Below, in pieces: positions 34,471 to 46,400 of a DNA stretch of 64,000 nt. Origin of the DNA: Streptomyces sp. AC550_RSS872 (GTDB taxonomy: Bacteria > Actinomycetota > Actinomycetes > Streptomycetales > Streptomycetaceae); NCBI RefSeq assembly GCF_019049285.1, contig NZ_JAGMUL010000208.1:163901-227900 (forward strand), in the 5' to 3' direction. A program made the position numbers and the translations under genes. How positions within the stretch are numbered: position 1 is the stretch's first letter; each line of letters starts with the position of its first letter. The notes below the pieces were generated by a model. It ran no database searches. It was not told where the DNA came from and worked only from the letters and a program-made list of their open reading frames with translations.

Positions 34471-37400
34471 GTGGCGGATGACGACAAGCTCGTCGACTAC
34501 CTCAAGCGGGTCACCGCGGACCTGAAGCGGACCCGGGAGCGGTTGCGGGAACTGGAGGCGGGTGCCGCCGAGCCGATCGCCGTGGTCGCCATGGGCTGCC
34601 GGTTCCCCGGGGGCATCGACTCCCCGGAGGACCTGTGGGAGTGCGTGCGCACCGGCACCGACACGATCTCCGGATTCCCCACCGACCGGGGCTGGCGCAC
34701 CGACCATCTGCGCGGGGACTTCCGGCGGGCCGGCGGCTTCCTCGGCGACGCGGCCGCCTTCGACGCCGGACTGTTCGGGATCTCGCCCCGCGAGGCGCTG
34801 GCGATGGACCCGCAGCAGCGGCTGCTCCTGGAGACGTCCTGGGAGACCCTGGAACGGGCCGGCCTCGACCCCACGGCGGTCCGCGGCGCCGACGGCGGCG
34901 TGTTCATCGGCATGGCCGACCAGAAGTACGGCCCCCGCGACGCCGAACTCCTCGACGAGGTCAAGGGCCTGGTGCTGACCGGCACCACCAGCAGCGTCGC
35001 CTCCGGCCGGATCGCCTACTCGCTCGGCCTGCATGGGCCCGCGATCACCATCGACACCGCGTGCTCCTCCTCCCTGGTCGCCCTGCACCTCGCGGTGCGG
35101 GCGCTGCGCTCCGGCGAGTGCTCCTTCGCGCTCGTCGGCGGCGCCGCGGTGATGGCGGAGTCCCAGCTGTTCGCCGAGATGGCCGAGCAGGGCGGCATGG
35201 CCGGCGACGGCCGCTGCAAGGCCTTCGCCGCGGCGGCGGACGGCACCGGCTGGGGCGAGGGCGTCGGCGTACTCCTCCTGCAACCCCTGTCCACGGCCCG
35301 CGAACAGGGCCTGCCCGTCCTCGCCACGATCCGGGGCACCGCCGTCAACCAGGACGGCGCCTCCAACGGTCTGACCGCCCCCAACGGCCCCGCCCAGCGC
35401 CGGGTCATCCGCAAGGCGCTCGCCGACGCCCAGCTCAGCGTCGGCCAGGTCGACGCCGTCGAGGCCCACGGCACCGGCACCCGGCTCGGCGACCCCATCG
35501 AGGCGCAGGCGCTGCTGGCCACCTACGGACAGGACCGGGCCGGCGCGGAGCCGCTGTGGCTCGGCTCGGTCAAGTCCAACATCGGCCACACCCAGGCCGC
35601 CGCCGGCGTGGCCGGAGTGATCAAGATGGTGCTGGCGATGCGGCACGGACTGCTGCCGCGCACCCTGCACGTGGACGAGCCGACGCCCCAGGTCGACTGG
35701 TCGGCCGGCGCCGTACGGCTGCTGACCCAGGAGCACGACTGGCCGAGCACCGGCCGGCCGCGCCGCTCGGCCGTCTCCTCCTTCGGGATCAGCGGCACCA
35801 ACGCCCATGTCGTCCTCGAACACACCCCGGCCGCCGACACCGCGGACCCCGCCCCCGAACCGGCGGCGGACCCCGCCCCGGCCGCCCCCGTCCCGTGGCT
35901 GGTGTCGGCCGCGAGCGAGCAGGCGCTGCGCGGCCAGGCCCGGCGACTGCACCGGTACGCCGACGACGCGGCCGCCGAGGCGCGTCCGCTGGACATTGCC
36001 TGGTCCCTCGCCGCGGGCCGGGCCCGGCTGACCCACCGGGCGGTCGTGCTCGGCGCGGACCGGGAGGAACTGCTCGCCGGTCTCGCGGCGATCGGGGCGG
36101 GGGAGGCGCATCCCCGTGTCGTACGGGGGCGGGTCGCGCCGACCGGTCCTGTCGCCTTTCTGTTCACGGGGCAGGGGTCGCAGCGGGCCGGTATCGGACG
36201 CGAACTGTACGAGACCTTCCCGGTGTTCGCCCGCGCCTTCGACGAAGTGCGCGAGCGGCTCGACCCGCAGCTCGCGCACCCGCTGGACGACATCCTCGAC
36301 GGGCGCGTCGTGGACGGCCTGCCACTGATCGAGCAGACCGGGTACGCGCTCGCCGCGGTGTTCGCGCTGGAAGTGGCGCTGTTCCGGCTCGTCGAACACG
36401 CAGGCGTCACCCCCGACTACGTCCTCGGGCACTCCACCGGCGAACTCGCCGCCGCGCACTGTGCCGGAGTGCTCTCCCTGGACGACGCCTGCACCCTCGT
36501 CGCCGCCCGCGGCCGGCTCGTGCAGACCATGCGCACCGACGGCGCGATGGTCGCCGTCGAGACCTCCGAGGCCGAGCTGGCCGAACTCATGGCCCTGGCC
36601 GAGGTCGGCGAGCGGGCGACCATCGCCGTGGTCAACGGACCCCGGGCCGTGGTCGTCTCCGGCGACGCCGACGCCGTCGAACGGGTCCGCGAACTGTGCG
36701 AGGAACGCGGGCGCAAGACCCGCAAGCTTCCCATCAGCCACGCCGCTCACTCCGTCCACATGGAGCCGATGATCCAGGGGCTGCGCGAGGTCGCCGAGGG
36801 CCTCCAGCACCACCGGCCCCGCATCCCGATCGTGTCCAACCTGACCGGAGCCCCCGTCGACCCCGAGACGACGGACTGGCCGCAGTACTGGGTCCGGCAG
36901 CTCCGTGAGACCGTGCGCTTCCACGACGGCATCCGCTGGCTGGCCGCCCAGTCGGTCACCGCCTGCCTCGAACTGGGGCCCGGCGGGGCGCTCATCGCGA
37001 TGGCCCGCGACGGCCTCGGCGACTCGGGCCGGGACGTGGCACTGGTGCCCACGCTGCAGCACGAAAGGCCCGAAGCGGCCACCTTCCTGACCGCGCTGGC
37101 CGAACTGCATGTGCACGGCGCCCACGTCGACTGGGCGGCGATGCTGTCCGCCCGCGGCGGTCAGCGCACCGAACTGCCCACCTACGCCTTCCAGCGCGAG
37201 CGCTACTGGCTCTCTCCCGCCCGCGTGGCGGCGGGCGGCGCCGGACCCGCCGACGAGACCGGACAGGTCCGCCTCCACGTCGGCTGGCACACCGCCACCG
37301 GCTTCGACACCGACGCCCGCCCGACCGGTCCCTGGCTGGTCGTCGCCCCCGACGGCCCCGACAACGGCGACGGCCCCGCGGTCGCCGAAGCCCTGGGGGA

Positions 37401-40400
37401 GCGGACCGTCCTGCTGACCGCCCCGCCCGCCGAGGACCCGACCGCCCTCGCCGAACGCATCCGGATGGTGCTGCCCGCCGACCGGCCCCTGGCGGGCGTC
37501 CTCGCGCTGCCCGCCGGATCCGGCGACCCGCTGGAAACCGCCCTGACCCTGCGCAAGGCCCTCAGCGGCGCCGGCGTGCGCGCCCCGCTGTGGTACGCGA
37601 CCCGGGCAGCGGTCTCCGTCGGCGACGAGCCCGCCCCCGGCAGCGCCCAGTCCGCCCTCTGGGGTCTCGGCCGGCTCCGGCACTCCGCGGGCGTACTGGA
37701 CCTGCCCGCCGACCTCGACGCCCGCTCCCTGCGGCTGCTCGCGGCCGTGCTCGCCGCACCCGGCGACAGCGACGAACTCGCCGTACGGCCCACCGGGGTG
37801 TACGCCCGGAAACTGCTGCCCGCACCGCGCCCCCGGCGCCGCCCCGACCGGCGCGCCGCGGGCACCGTCCTGATCACCGGCGACATCGACGGCGTCACCC
37901 CGGAACTGCTGCGGCACCTCCGCGCCGACGGCGCACGTGAGCTCGTCCTGGCACACCGCCCCGGCGCGCGCCTGCCCGACTCCGCCGTACTGGACGCCGC
38001 GGGCGGCGCGTACACCCTCACCGAGTGGGACCCGGACTCCGCGCCGGAGCCGGTCGACCCCGCGTCGGTGACCGCCGTCGTCCACCTCAGCGGGATCGAC
38101 GCGGCCGGCCCGTCCACCGTGGACGCTCTCGACCCGGCCGACCTCGCCCGCGCCGTCCAGGACCGGCTGCGCACCGCCACCCGGCTCGAGGAACTGTTCC
38201 TGGACGCCGACCTGGACGCCTTCGTCCTGCTGTCCACCGTCGCCGGAACCTGGGGCGGCACCGAGGACGTCGTGCACACCCTCGCGCACGCGGCCCTGGA
38301 GTCCCTCGCCACCCGGCGCAGGCTCGCCGGCCGCACCGGCACCTGCATCGGCTGGGGCCCCTGGGCGAGCGCCACGGACCCCGGGACCCAGCCGGTCCCC
38401 GGCCTGCTCCCGCTGCCCGCCCCGCTCGCACTGGCCGCGCTCACCGACGCCCTCGACGCCGACGAGGCCGTCCACGCCGTCGCGGACATCGACTGGGCCC
38501 TGTTCCACCCGGTCCTCACCGGCCGCGGCCCCCGCCCGCTCGTCGCCGACCTGCCCGCTGTCCGGGCCCTGCCCGCGCCGGAGCCGGCCGAGGCGGTCCT
38601 CGCCCCGTCCGCCGACCGGGAACACCAGCTGCTGGACATGGTCCGGGCCCAGGCCGCCGCCGTGCTCGGCCACGCCTCCGGCGACGCCATCGATCCCGTA
38701 CGCCCGTTCCGCGACCTCGGTTTCGAATCCCTCGCGGCCGTACGCTTCCGGGACCGCGTCGCCGCCGAGACCGGACTGCGGCTGCCCTCCACCCTCGTCT
38801 TCGACCACCCGACCGCGACCGCCGTCGCCGAGCACCTGCTGGCCGAACTCTCCGGGACCCAGGGGACCGAGGACGAGACCGCGCCGACGGCCCACCACGA
38901 CGACCCGATCGCCATCGTCGGCATGGCCTGCCGCTACCCCGGCGGCGTCCGCGGCCCCGAGGACCTGTGGGACCTCGTCCACTCGGGGCGGGACGGCGTC
39001 GGCGACTTCCCCGCCGACCGCGGCTGGGACCTGTCCGCCCTGCGCCGGTCCGAGCCCGGCCTCGCCATGAAGGGCGGATTCCTGCCCGACGCCGCCGACT
39101 TCGACGCGGCCTTCTTCGGCATCTCGCCCCGCGAGGCGACCGCCATGGACCCCCAGCAGCGGCTGCTGCTCGAAGTGTCCTGGGAAGCCCTGGAAGGCGC
39201 CGGACTCGCTCCGGCCGCCCTGCGCGGCAGCCGCACCGGTGTCTTCGCCGGCGCCGCGGGTTCCGACTACGGCGTGGCCCTGGCCGGCGCGCCGGAGGCC
39301 GACGGATACCTGACGACCGGCACCGCCGCCAGCGTCATCTCCGGCCGGATCGCCTACACCCTCGGCCTGCACGGGCCCGCGGTCACCGTGGACACGGCGT
39401 GCTCCTCCTCGCTGGTGGCCCTGCACATGGCGGTGGGCGCACTGCACCGCGGCGAGTGCGACCTGGCGCTCGCCACCGGGGTCTCGGTCATCTCGACGCC
39501 GGGCGCGTTCATCGACTTCGGCCGGCAGAGCGGACTGGCCGGGGACGGCCGCTGCAAGGCCTTCGCCGCGACCGCCGACGGCACCAACTGGGCCGAGGGC
39601 GTGGGTGTCCTGGTGGTGGAGCGGCTCTCCGACGCGCAGCGCAACGGGCACCGTGTCCTGGCGACGATCCGGGGCAGCGCCATCAACTCCGACGGCGCCT
39701 CCAACGGGCTCTCCGCGCCCAACGGCGGAGCACAGCAGCGGGTGATCCGGCAGGCGCTGGCCACCGCCGGACTGTCCGCCGCGGACGTCGACGCCGTGGA
39801 GGCACACGGCACCGGCACCACGCTCGGCGACCCGATCGAGGCGCAGGCGCTGCTGGCCACCTACGGCCGGAACCGGCCCGAGGAGCAGCCGCTGTGGCTG
39901 GGCTCCCTGAAGTCGAACATCGGGCACAGCGGCGCGGCGGCCGGCGTGGGCGGTGTGATCAAGATGGTGCAGGCCCTGCGGCACGGTGTCCTGCCCCAGA
40001 CACTCCACGTCGACGAGCCGACGCCCGAGGTGGACTGGACGGCGGGCGCGGTGGAGCTCCTCACCGAGAACCGCACCTGGCCCGAGACCGGCCGGCCCCG
40101 CCGCGCGGGCGTCTCCGCCTTCGGCGTCAGCGGCACCAACGCGCACATCGTGCTGGAACAGGGGCCACAGGCCGCGCCGGCCGCGCAGGAGCGCGCCGAG
40201 GCCGACCCGGGCGCCGTCGCACCGGCCGGCCGTGCCGCCCTGCCGTGGCTCCTGTCCGCCCGTACGCCCGAGGCGCTGCGCGCCCAGGCCGGGCGGCTCA
40301 TCACGCATGTGGCCGAACGGGACCTGTCCGCCGCCCGGGTGGGGCACGCCCTGCTGACCTCCCGTTCCGACTTCGAGCACCGGGCCGTCGTGCTGGGCGC

Positions 40401-43400
40401 GGACCGCGGCGAGCTCGTCGAGGCGCTGCACGCGGTCGCGGCGGGGCGGCCCGCCGACGGCACGGTCACCGGCGTGGCCCGCCAGACCGGCCGGGGCCCC
40501 GTCCTCGTCTTCCCCGGGCAGGGCGGCCAGTGGCCCGGCATGGCCGCCGAACTCCTGGAGACCTCACCGGAGTTCGCGGCGCGCTGGGCCGAGTGCGACC
40601 GCGCCCTGGAGCCGTACACAGGTTTCTCCGTGACCGAACTCGTGCGCTCGGGCGCACCGCTGGAGCGAGTCGACGTCGTCCAGCCGGTGCTGTTCGCGGT
40701 CATGGTGTCGCTGGCGGAACTGTGGCGCTCCCACGGAGTGGAGCCCGCCGCGGTGGCCGGTCACTCCCAGGGCGAGATCGCCGCGGCCTGCGTGGCCGGG
40801 GCGCTGTCCCTGGACGACGCGGCCCGCGTGGTCGCGCTGCGCGCCAAGGCACTCCTCGCGCTCGTCGGCGAGGGCGGCATGGTCTCCGTCGGGATCCCGC
40901 GCGCCGAGGCCGAACAGTGGCTGCCCCGATGGCAGGGCCGCATCTCCGTGGCGGCGGTCAACGGCCCCTCCGCGGTGGTGTTCTCCGGCGAACCCGCCGC
41001 ACTGGACGAGCTGATGGCGCACGCCCGTGCCCAGGACGTCCGGGTCCGGCGGATCGACGTGGACTACGCCTCGCACTCGGCGCAGGTGGAGCGGATCGAG
41101 GACGAGATCATGGCCGCGCTCGGCCCGGTCCGTCCAGGTCCCGCACGCATCCCCTTCTTCTCCACCGTGACCGCCGACTGGCAGGACACCACCGGCCTCG
41201 ATGCCGCCTACTGGTACCGCAACCTGCGCGAGCCGGTGCTGCTCGAACCGTCCGTCGCCGGGCTGGTCGAGCAGGGATACGAGGTGTTCGTCGAGGTCAG
41301 CCCGCATCCGGTGCTCGGAGCCGCGCTCACCGAGACCGCCGAACGGGCCGGCGCGGACCCGGTGGTGACCGGCACCCTGCGCCGCGACGACGGCGGGCTG
41401 CGGCGCCTGCGCACGGCGCTCGCCGAACTCTGGGCGCACGGTGTGCCCGTCGACTTCACGCCCGCCTTCGCCGGGCACCAGGGCCCGCCGGCCGAGTTGC
41501 CCGCCTACCCCTTCCAGCGCGCCCGCTACTGGCCCGCGCCGCGGCCGGCCGCGGCGCACGACCCCCAGGACGAGCGCTTCTGGCAGGCCGTCGACCAGCA
41601 GGACCTGCCCGCCCTCGCGGGCACGCTCGGCCTGTCCGACGAACAACCGCTGCGCGCCGTGGTCCCGGCCCTGTCCGCCTGGCGGCGCGGCCGCAGGGAA
41701 CAGGCGGTCGTCGACTCCTGGCGCTACCGCGTCGGATGGCACCGGCTGCCCGAGCCGGAGCCCCGCACCCTGTCCGGCACCTGGCTGCTGGTGGTACCGG
41801 CCGGCACGGCGGACGCCCCCGGGGCCACCGCCGCCACCGCGGCCCTGCGCGAACTCGCCGATGAACTGGTGGTGCTGTCCGTCGACTCCGCGGCGGACCA
41901 CACCGCCCTGGCCACGGCGGTCCGCAGCGCACTCGGCGGCACGGATCCGGCCGGTGTGGTCTCCCTGACCGCCACCGACGGCTCGCCCCACCCGGACCAC
42001 CCCGTCGTGCCCGCCGGGACGGCGCTCAGCCTCGCCCTGCTCAGGGCGCTCGCCGACGCGTCGGTCACCGCACCGCTGTGGTGCCTGACCCACGGCGCCG
42101 TCGCCACCGACGACGACGCCGGACCCGTCCACCCCGAGCAGGCGGCCGTATGGGCCCTCGGCCGGGTCGCCGCGCTCGAGTTCCCGCGCACCTGGGGCGG
42201 CCTCGTCGACCTGCCCGACACCCTCGACGACCGCGCGGCCGGCCGGCTCGCCGCGGTGCTCGCGGGCCTGGACGGTGAGGACCAGGTGGCGCTGCGCCCG
42301 TCGGGCGCGTTCGGCCGCCGACTGGTCCGCGCCACCCCGCGCCCCGTCGCGGGCGCGGCCTGGCGGCCCCGCGGCACCGTGCTGGTGACCGGCGGCACCG
42401 GGGCCCTCGGCCGACGCGTCGCCCGCTGGCTGGCCCGCGAGGGCGCCGAGCACATCGTGCTCACCAGCCGACGAGGCGCGCATGCCCCCGGCGCCGGCGA
42501 ACTGGCCGCCGAACTGGGCGCGCTCGGTGCCCGGGTGAGTCTGCTCTCCTGCGACCTCGCCGACCCGGACCAGGTGACCGCGATGGTCGCCGACGCCGAG
42601 CGTGCGGGGGACCGGATCGGCGCCGTCGTGCACACGGCCGGCGGCGGCGGACTCGGCCCGCTCGCCGAGGCGGGCCCCGACGACCTCGCCGAGGCGATGG
42701 CCGCGAAGGTGACCGGCATCGCGAACCTGGAAGCGGCCCTGGACCCCGCACAACTCGACGCCGTCGTCTACTTCTCCTCCATCAGCGCCTCCTGGGGCGC
42801 CGGCGACCACGGCGTCTACGCCGCCGCCAACGGGGTGCTCGACGCCCGCGCCGAGGCCCGCAGCGCGGCCGGGGTACACACCGTGTCCGTCGCCTGGGCG
42901 CCCTGGGCGGGCGGCGGCATGGCGGACGACCCGGTCTTCGACACCCTCTCCCGCAAGGGCCTGCCGCTCATCGACCCCGACCTCGCCGTCTCCGCGCTCG
43001 CCGCGGTGCTGGCCGAGGGCGAGTCGTCGCTGCTCCTGGTCGACGTCGACTGGGCACGGTTCACCCCGCAGTTCACCTTCGAACGGCCCAGCCGGCTGCT
43101 GTCCGAGCTGCCCGAGGCACGGCCGGAACCGGACGCCGATCCCGCCCCGGACGCCGCCTCGCCGCTCGCCCGGCAGCTGGCGGGGCTGACCGGCCCGAAA
43201 CGCGCGGCGGCGCTGCGCGAGCTGGTGCGCGAGCAGGCCGCTGCGGTACTCGGCCACGACGACGCGCAGGCCGTCGACCCGGCCCGTCCGCTCAAGGAAC
43301 TCGGCTTCGACTCGCTCACCGCGGTCGAGCTGCGCAACCGGCTGAGCACCGCCACCGGCCTCAAACTGCCCGCCACCGTCGTCTTCGACCACCCCACCAT

Positions 43401-46400
43401 CGCCGAACTGGCCGGCGTGCTGGCCCGCGGCCTTGACACCGACACCGGGGACCGGCCGGCCGCGACAGCCACCGTCGTACGGGTCGACCAGGACGATCCG
43501 ATCGCGATCGTCGCGATGGCCTGCCACTACCCCGGCGACGTCGGCTCCCCCGAGGACCTGTGGCGTGCCGTCCGCGACGAGGCGGACCTGATCACGCCGT
43601 TCCCCGCCGACCGGGGCTGGCCCACCGGCCGGCTGGTGGACGCCGACCCCGACCGGCCGGGCACCAGCTATGTGGACCACGGCGGATTCCTGCGCCGTGC
43701 GGGCCACTTCGACCCCGGCTTCTTCGGCATCTCCCCCCGCGAGGCCCAGGCCATGGACCCCCAGCACCGGCTGCTCCTGGAATCGACCTGGGAGGCCCTG
43801 GAGCGCGCGGGCATCGCCCCGAAGTCGCTGCACGGCAGCCGCACCGGGGTGTACGTCGGCATGACCGACCAGGCGTACGGCACCCGGCTGCGCGGCTCCA
43901 CGGACGGCATGGAGGGCTATCTGGTCAGCGCCTCCTCCAACGTCGCCTCCGGCCGGATCTCGTACTCCCTCGGATTCCAGGGCCCCGCGCTCACCGTGGA
44001 CACGGCCTGCTCGTCCTCACTGGTGGCACTGCACCTGGCGGCGCAGGCGCTGCGCAACGGCGAGTGCGACCTGGCCGTCGCGGGCGGCGCCACCGTCATG
44101 CCGGATCCGACCTCCTTCGTGGCTTTCAGCCGGCAACGGGGACTGGCGGCCGACGGCCGCTGCAAGCCGTTCGCCGCCGCCGCGGACGGGTTCTCCCTCG
44201 GCGAGGGCGCCGGTGTCCTGCTGGTGGAGCGGCTGTCCGACGCGCGCCGCAACGGCCACCCGGTGCTGGCGCTGGTCCGCGGCTCCGCCGTCAACCAGGA
44301 CGGCGCCTCCAACGGGCTCACCGCGCCCAACGGCCCCGCCCAGGAGCGCGTCATCCGGCAGGCACTGGTCAACGCCGGGCTGTCCACGGCCGACGTCGAC
44401 GTCGTCGAGGCCCACGGCACCGGCACCACGCTCGGCGACCCGATCGAAGCCCAGGCCCTGCTGGCCACCTACGGCCAGGGACGCCCCGAAGGGCGCCCGC
44501 TGTGGCTCGGCTCCGTCAAGTCGAACATCGGGCACAGCCAGGCGGCCGCCGGTGCCGCCGGCATCATCAAGATGGTGCAGGCCATGCGGCACGGCCTGAT
44601 GCCGCGCACCCTGCACGTGGACGCCCCCAGTCCGCACGTCGACTGGACCTCCGGGGCGGTGGAACTCCTCGCCGAGGCCCGGCCCTGGACGCGGGACGGC
44701 GAACCGCGCCGCGCGGCGGTCTCCGGCTTCGGCATCAGCGGCACCAACGCGCACATCATCCTGGAGGAGGCGCCGGCCGGGGCCCCCGAGGAGGCACCGG
44801 CCGAGCCGGACCCGACGCGTGCCGGGACCGGCGTACCGGTACCCCTGGTCCTCTCCGCCCGCACCCTGGAGGCCCTGCCCGACCAGGCGGCCCGCCTCGC
44901 CGCCCTCCTCGACGGCGGCACCGCGGACGTCGCCGACCTCGCCTACTCGGTCGCCACCACCCGCAGCGTCCTGGACCGCGCGGCGGTCGTCGTCGCCGCG
45001 GACGCGGACGAACTGCGGCAGAGCCTGGCCGGCCTGGACGCCTCGGGCGCCGTCGCCGAGGAACGCGCCGACGGGGGCCTCGCGTTCCTGTTCACCGGGC
45101 AGGGCGCCCAACGGGCCGGGATGGGACGGGAGCTGTACGCCGCGTTCCCGGCCTTCGCCGCCGCCTTCGACGAGCTGTGCGACGAGCTCGACCGGCATCT
45201 GCCGCGCCCCCTGCGCGAGGTCGTCTTCGCCGAACCCGGCACGCCCGAGGCCGAACTCATCGACCGGACCCTCTACACCCAGACCGCGCTGTTCGCCGTG
45301 GAAGTGGCCCTGTTCCGGCTGCTGGAGCACTGGGGCGTACGGCCCGACGCGGTGCTCGGGCACTCGATCGGCGAGCTCGCCGCCGCGCACGTGGCCGGCG
45401 TGTGGTCGGTCGGTGACGCGGCCCGGGTGGTGGCCGCCCGCGCCCGGCTGATGCAGGAACTCCCCGAGGGCGGCGCGATGCTGTCCGTCGCCGCGGCCGA
45501 GGAGGAAGTGGCCGCGCTGCTCGGCGACGCGTTCGCCGAGGTCGCCGTGGCCGCGGTCAACGGCCCGGCCGCCACGGTGCTCTCGGGCGCGGAGGAGGCC
45601 GTCCTGGCCGCGGGCGCCCGGCTCGCCGACGCGGGCCTGCGCACCAAGCGGCTCACCGTGAGCCACGCCTTCCACTCGCCCCTGATGGAACCGATGCTCG
45701 ACGCCTACGAGCGTGAACTGGCCGCTGTCTCCTTCGCCGAGCCGGAACTGCCCGTCATCTCCAACGTCACCGGCGAGAGCGCCGCCCCCGGGCAGCTGTG
45801 CGACCCGGCGTACTGGACGGCGCAGGTACGGCAGCCGGTGCGGTTCGCGGACGGCGTGCGCGCCCTGCTCGACGAGGGCGTGACGACGTTCCTGGAACTG
45901 GGCCCCGACGGCGTACTCACCGCCATGGCCGGGGAGTCGGCCGCCGACCGCGCCACCGGCATCGCCACCCAGCGCCGGGACCGCGACCAGGTACGCACCC
46001 TGCTCACCGCACTCGGCAGGCTGCACGCCCGGACCGAACGCGTCGACTGGTCCGCGTACTTCCGCGGCACCGGGGCACGCCGGGTCCGCCTGCCCACGTA
46101 CGCCTTCCAGCACCGGCACTACTGGCTCGACGCGCCCACCGGCGGCGCCGAGGCCCTGGCCGGCGCGGGGCTCGCGGCGGCCGGGCACCCGCTGCTCACC
46201 GCCTCCACACCCCTCCCGGAGACGGGCGGCGCGCTGTTCACCGGCAGCCTGCCCGCCACCCACGAGGACCGGCCGCTGTCCGGCGGCGACATCCTGGACC
46301 TGGTGCTGTGGGTGGGCGACGGCCTCGACTGCGACCGGATCACCGCACTCGACCTCGACACGGCGGCGCACGGCGCCCCGCAGGCCCCGCTGCACCTGGT

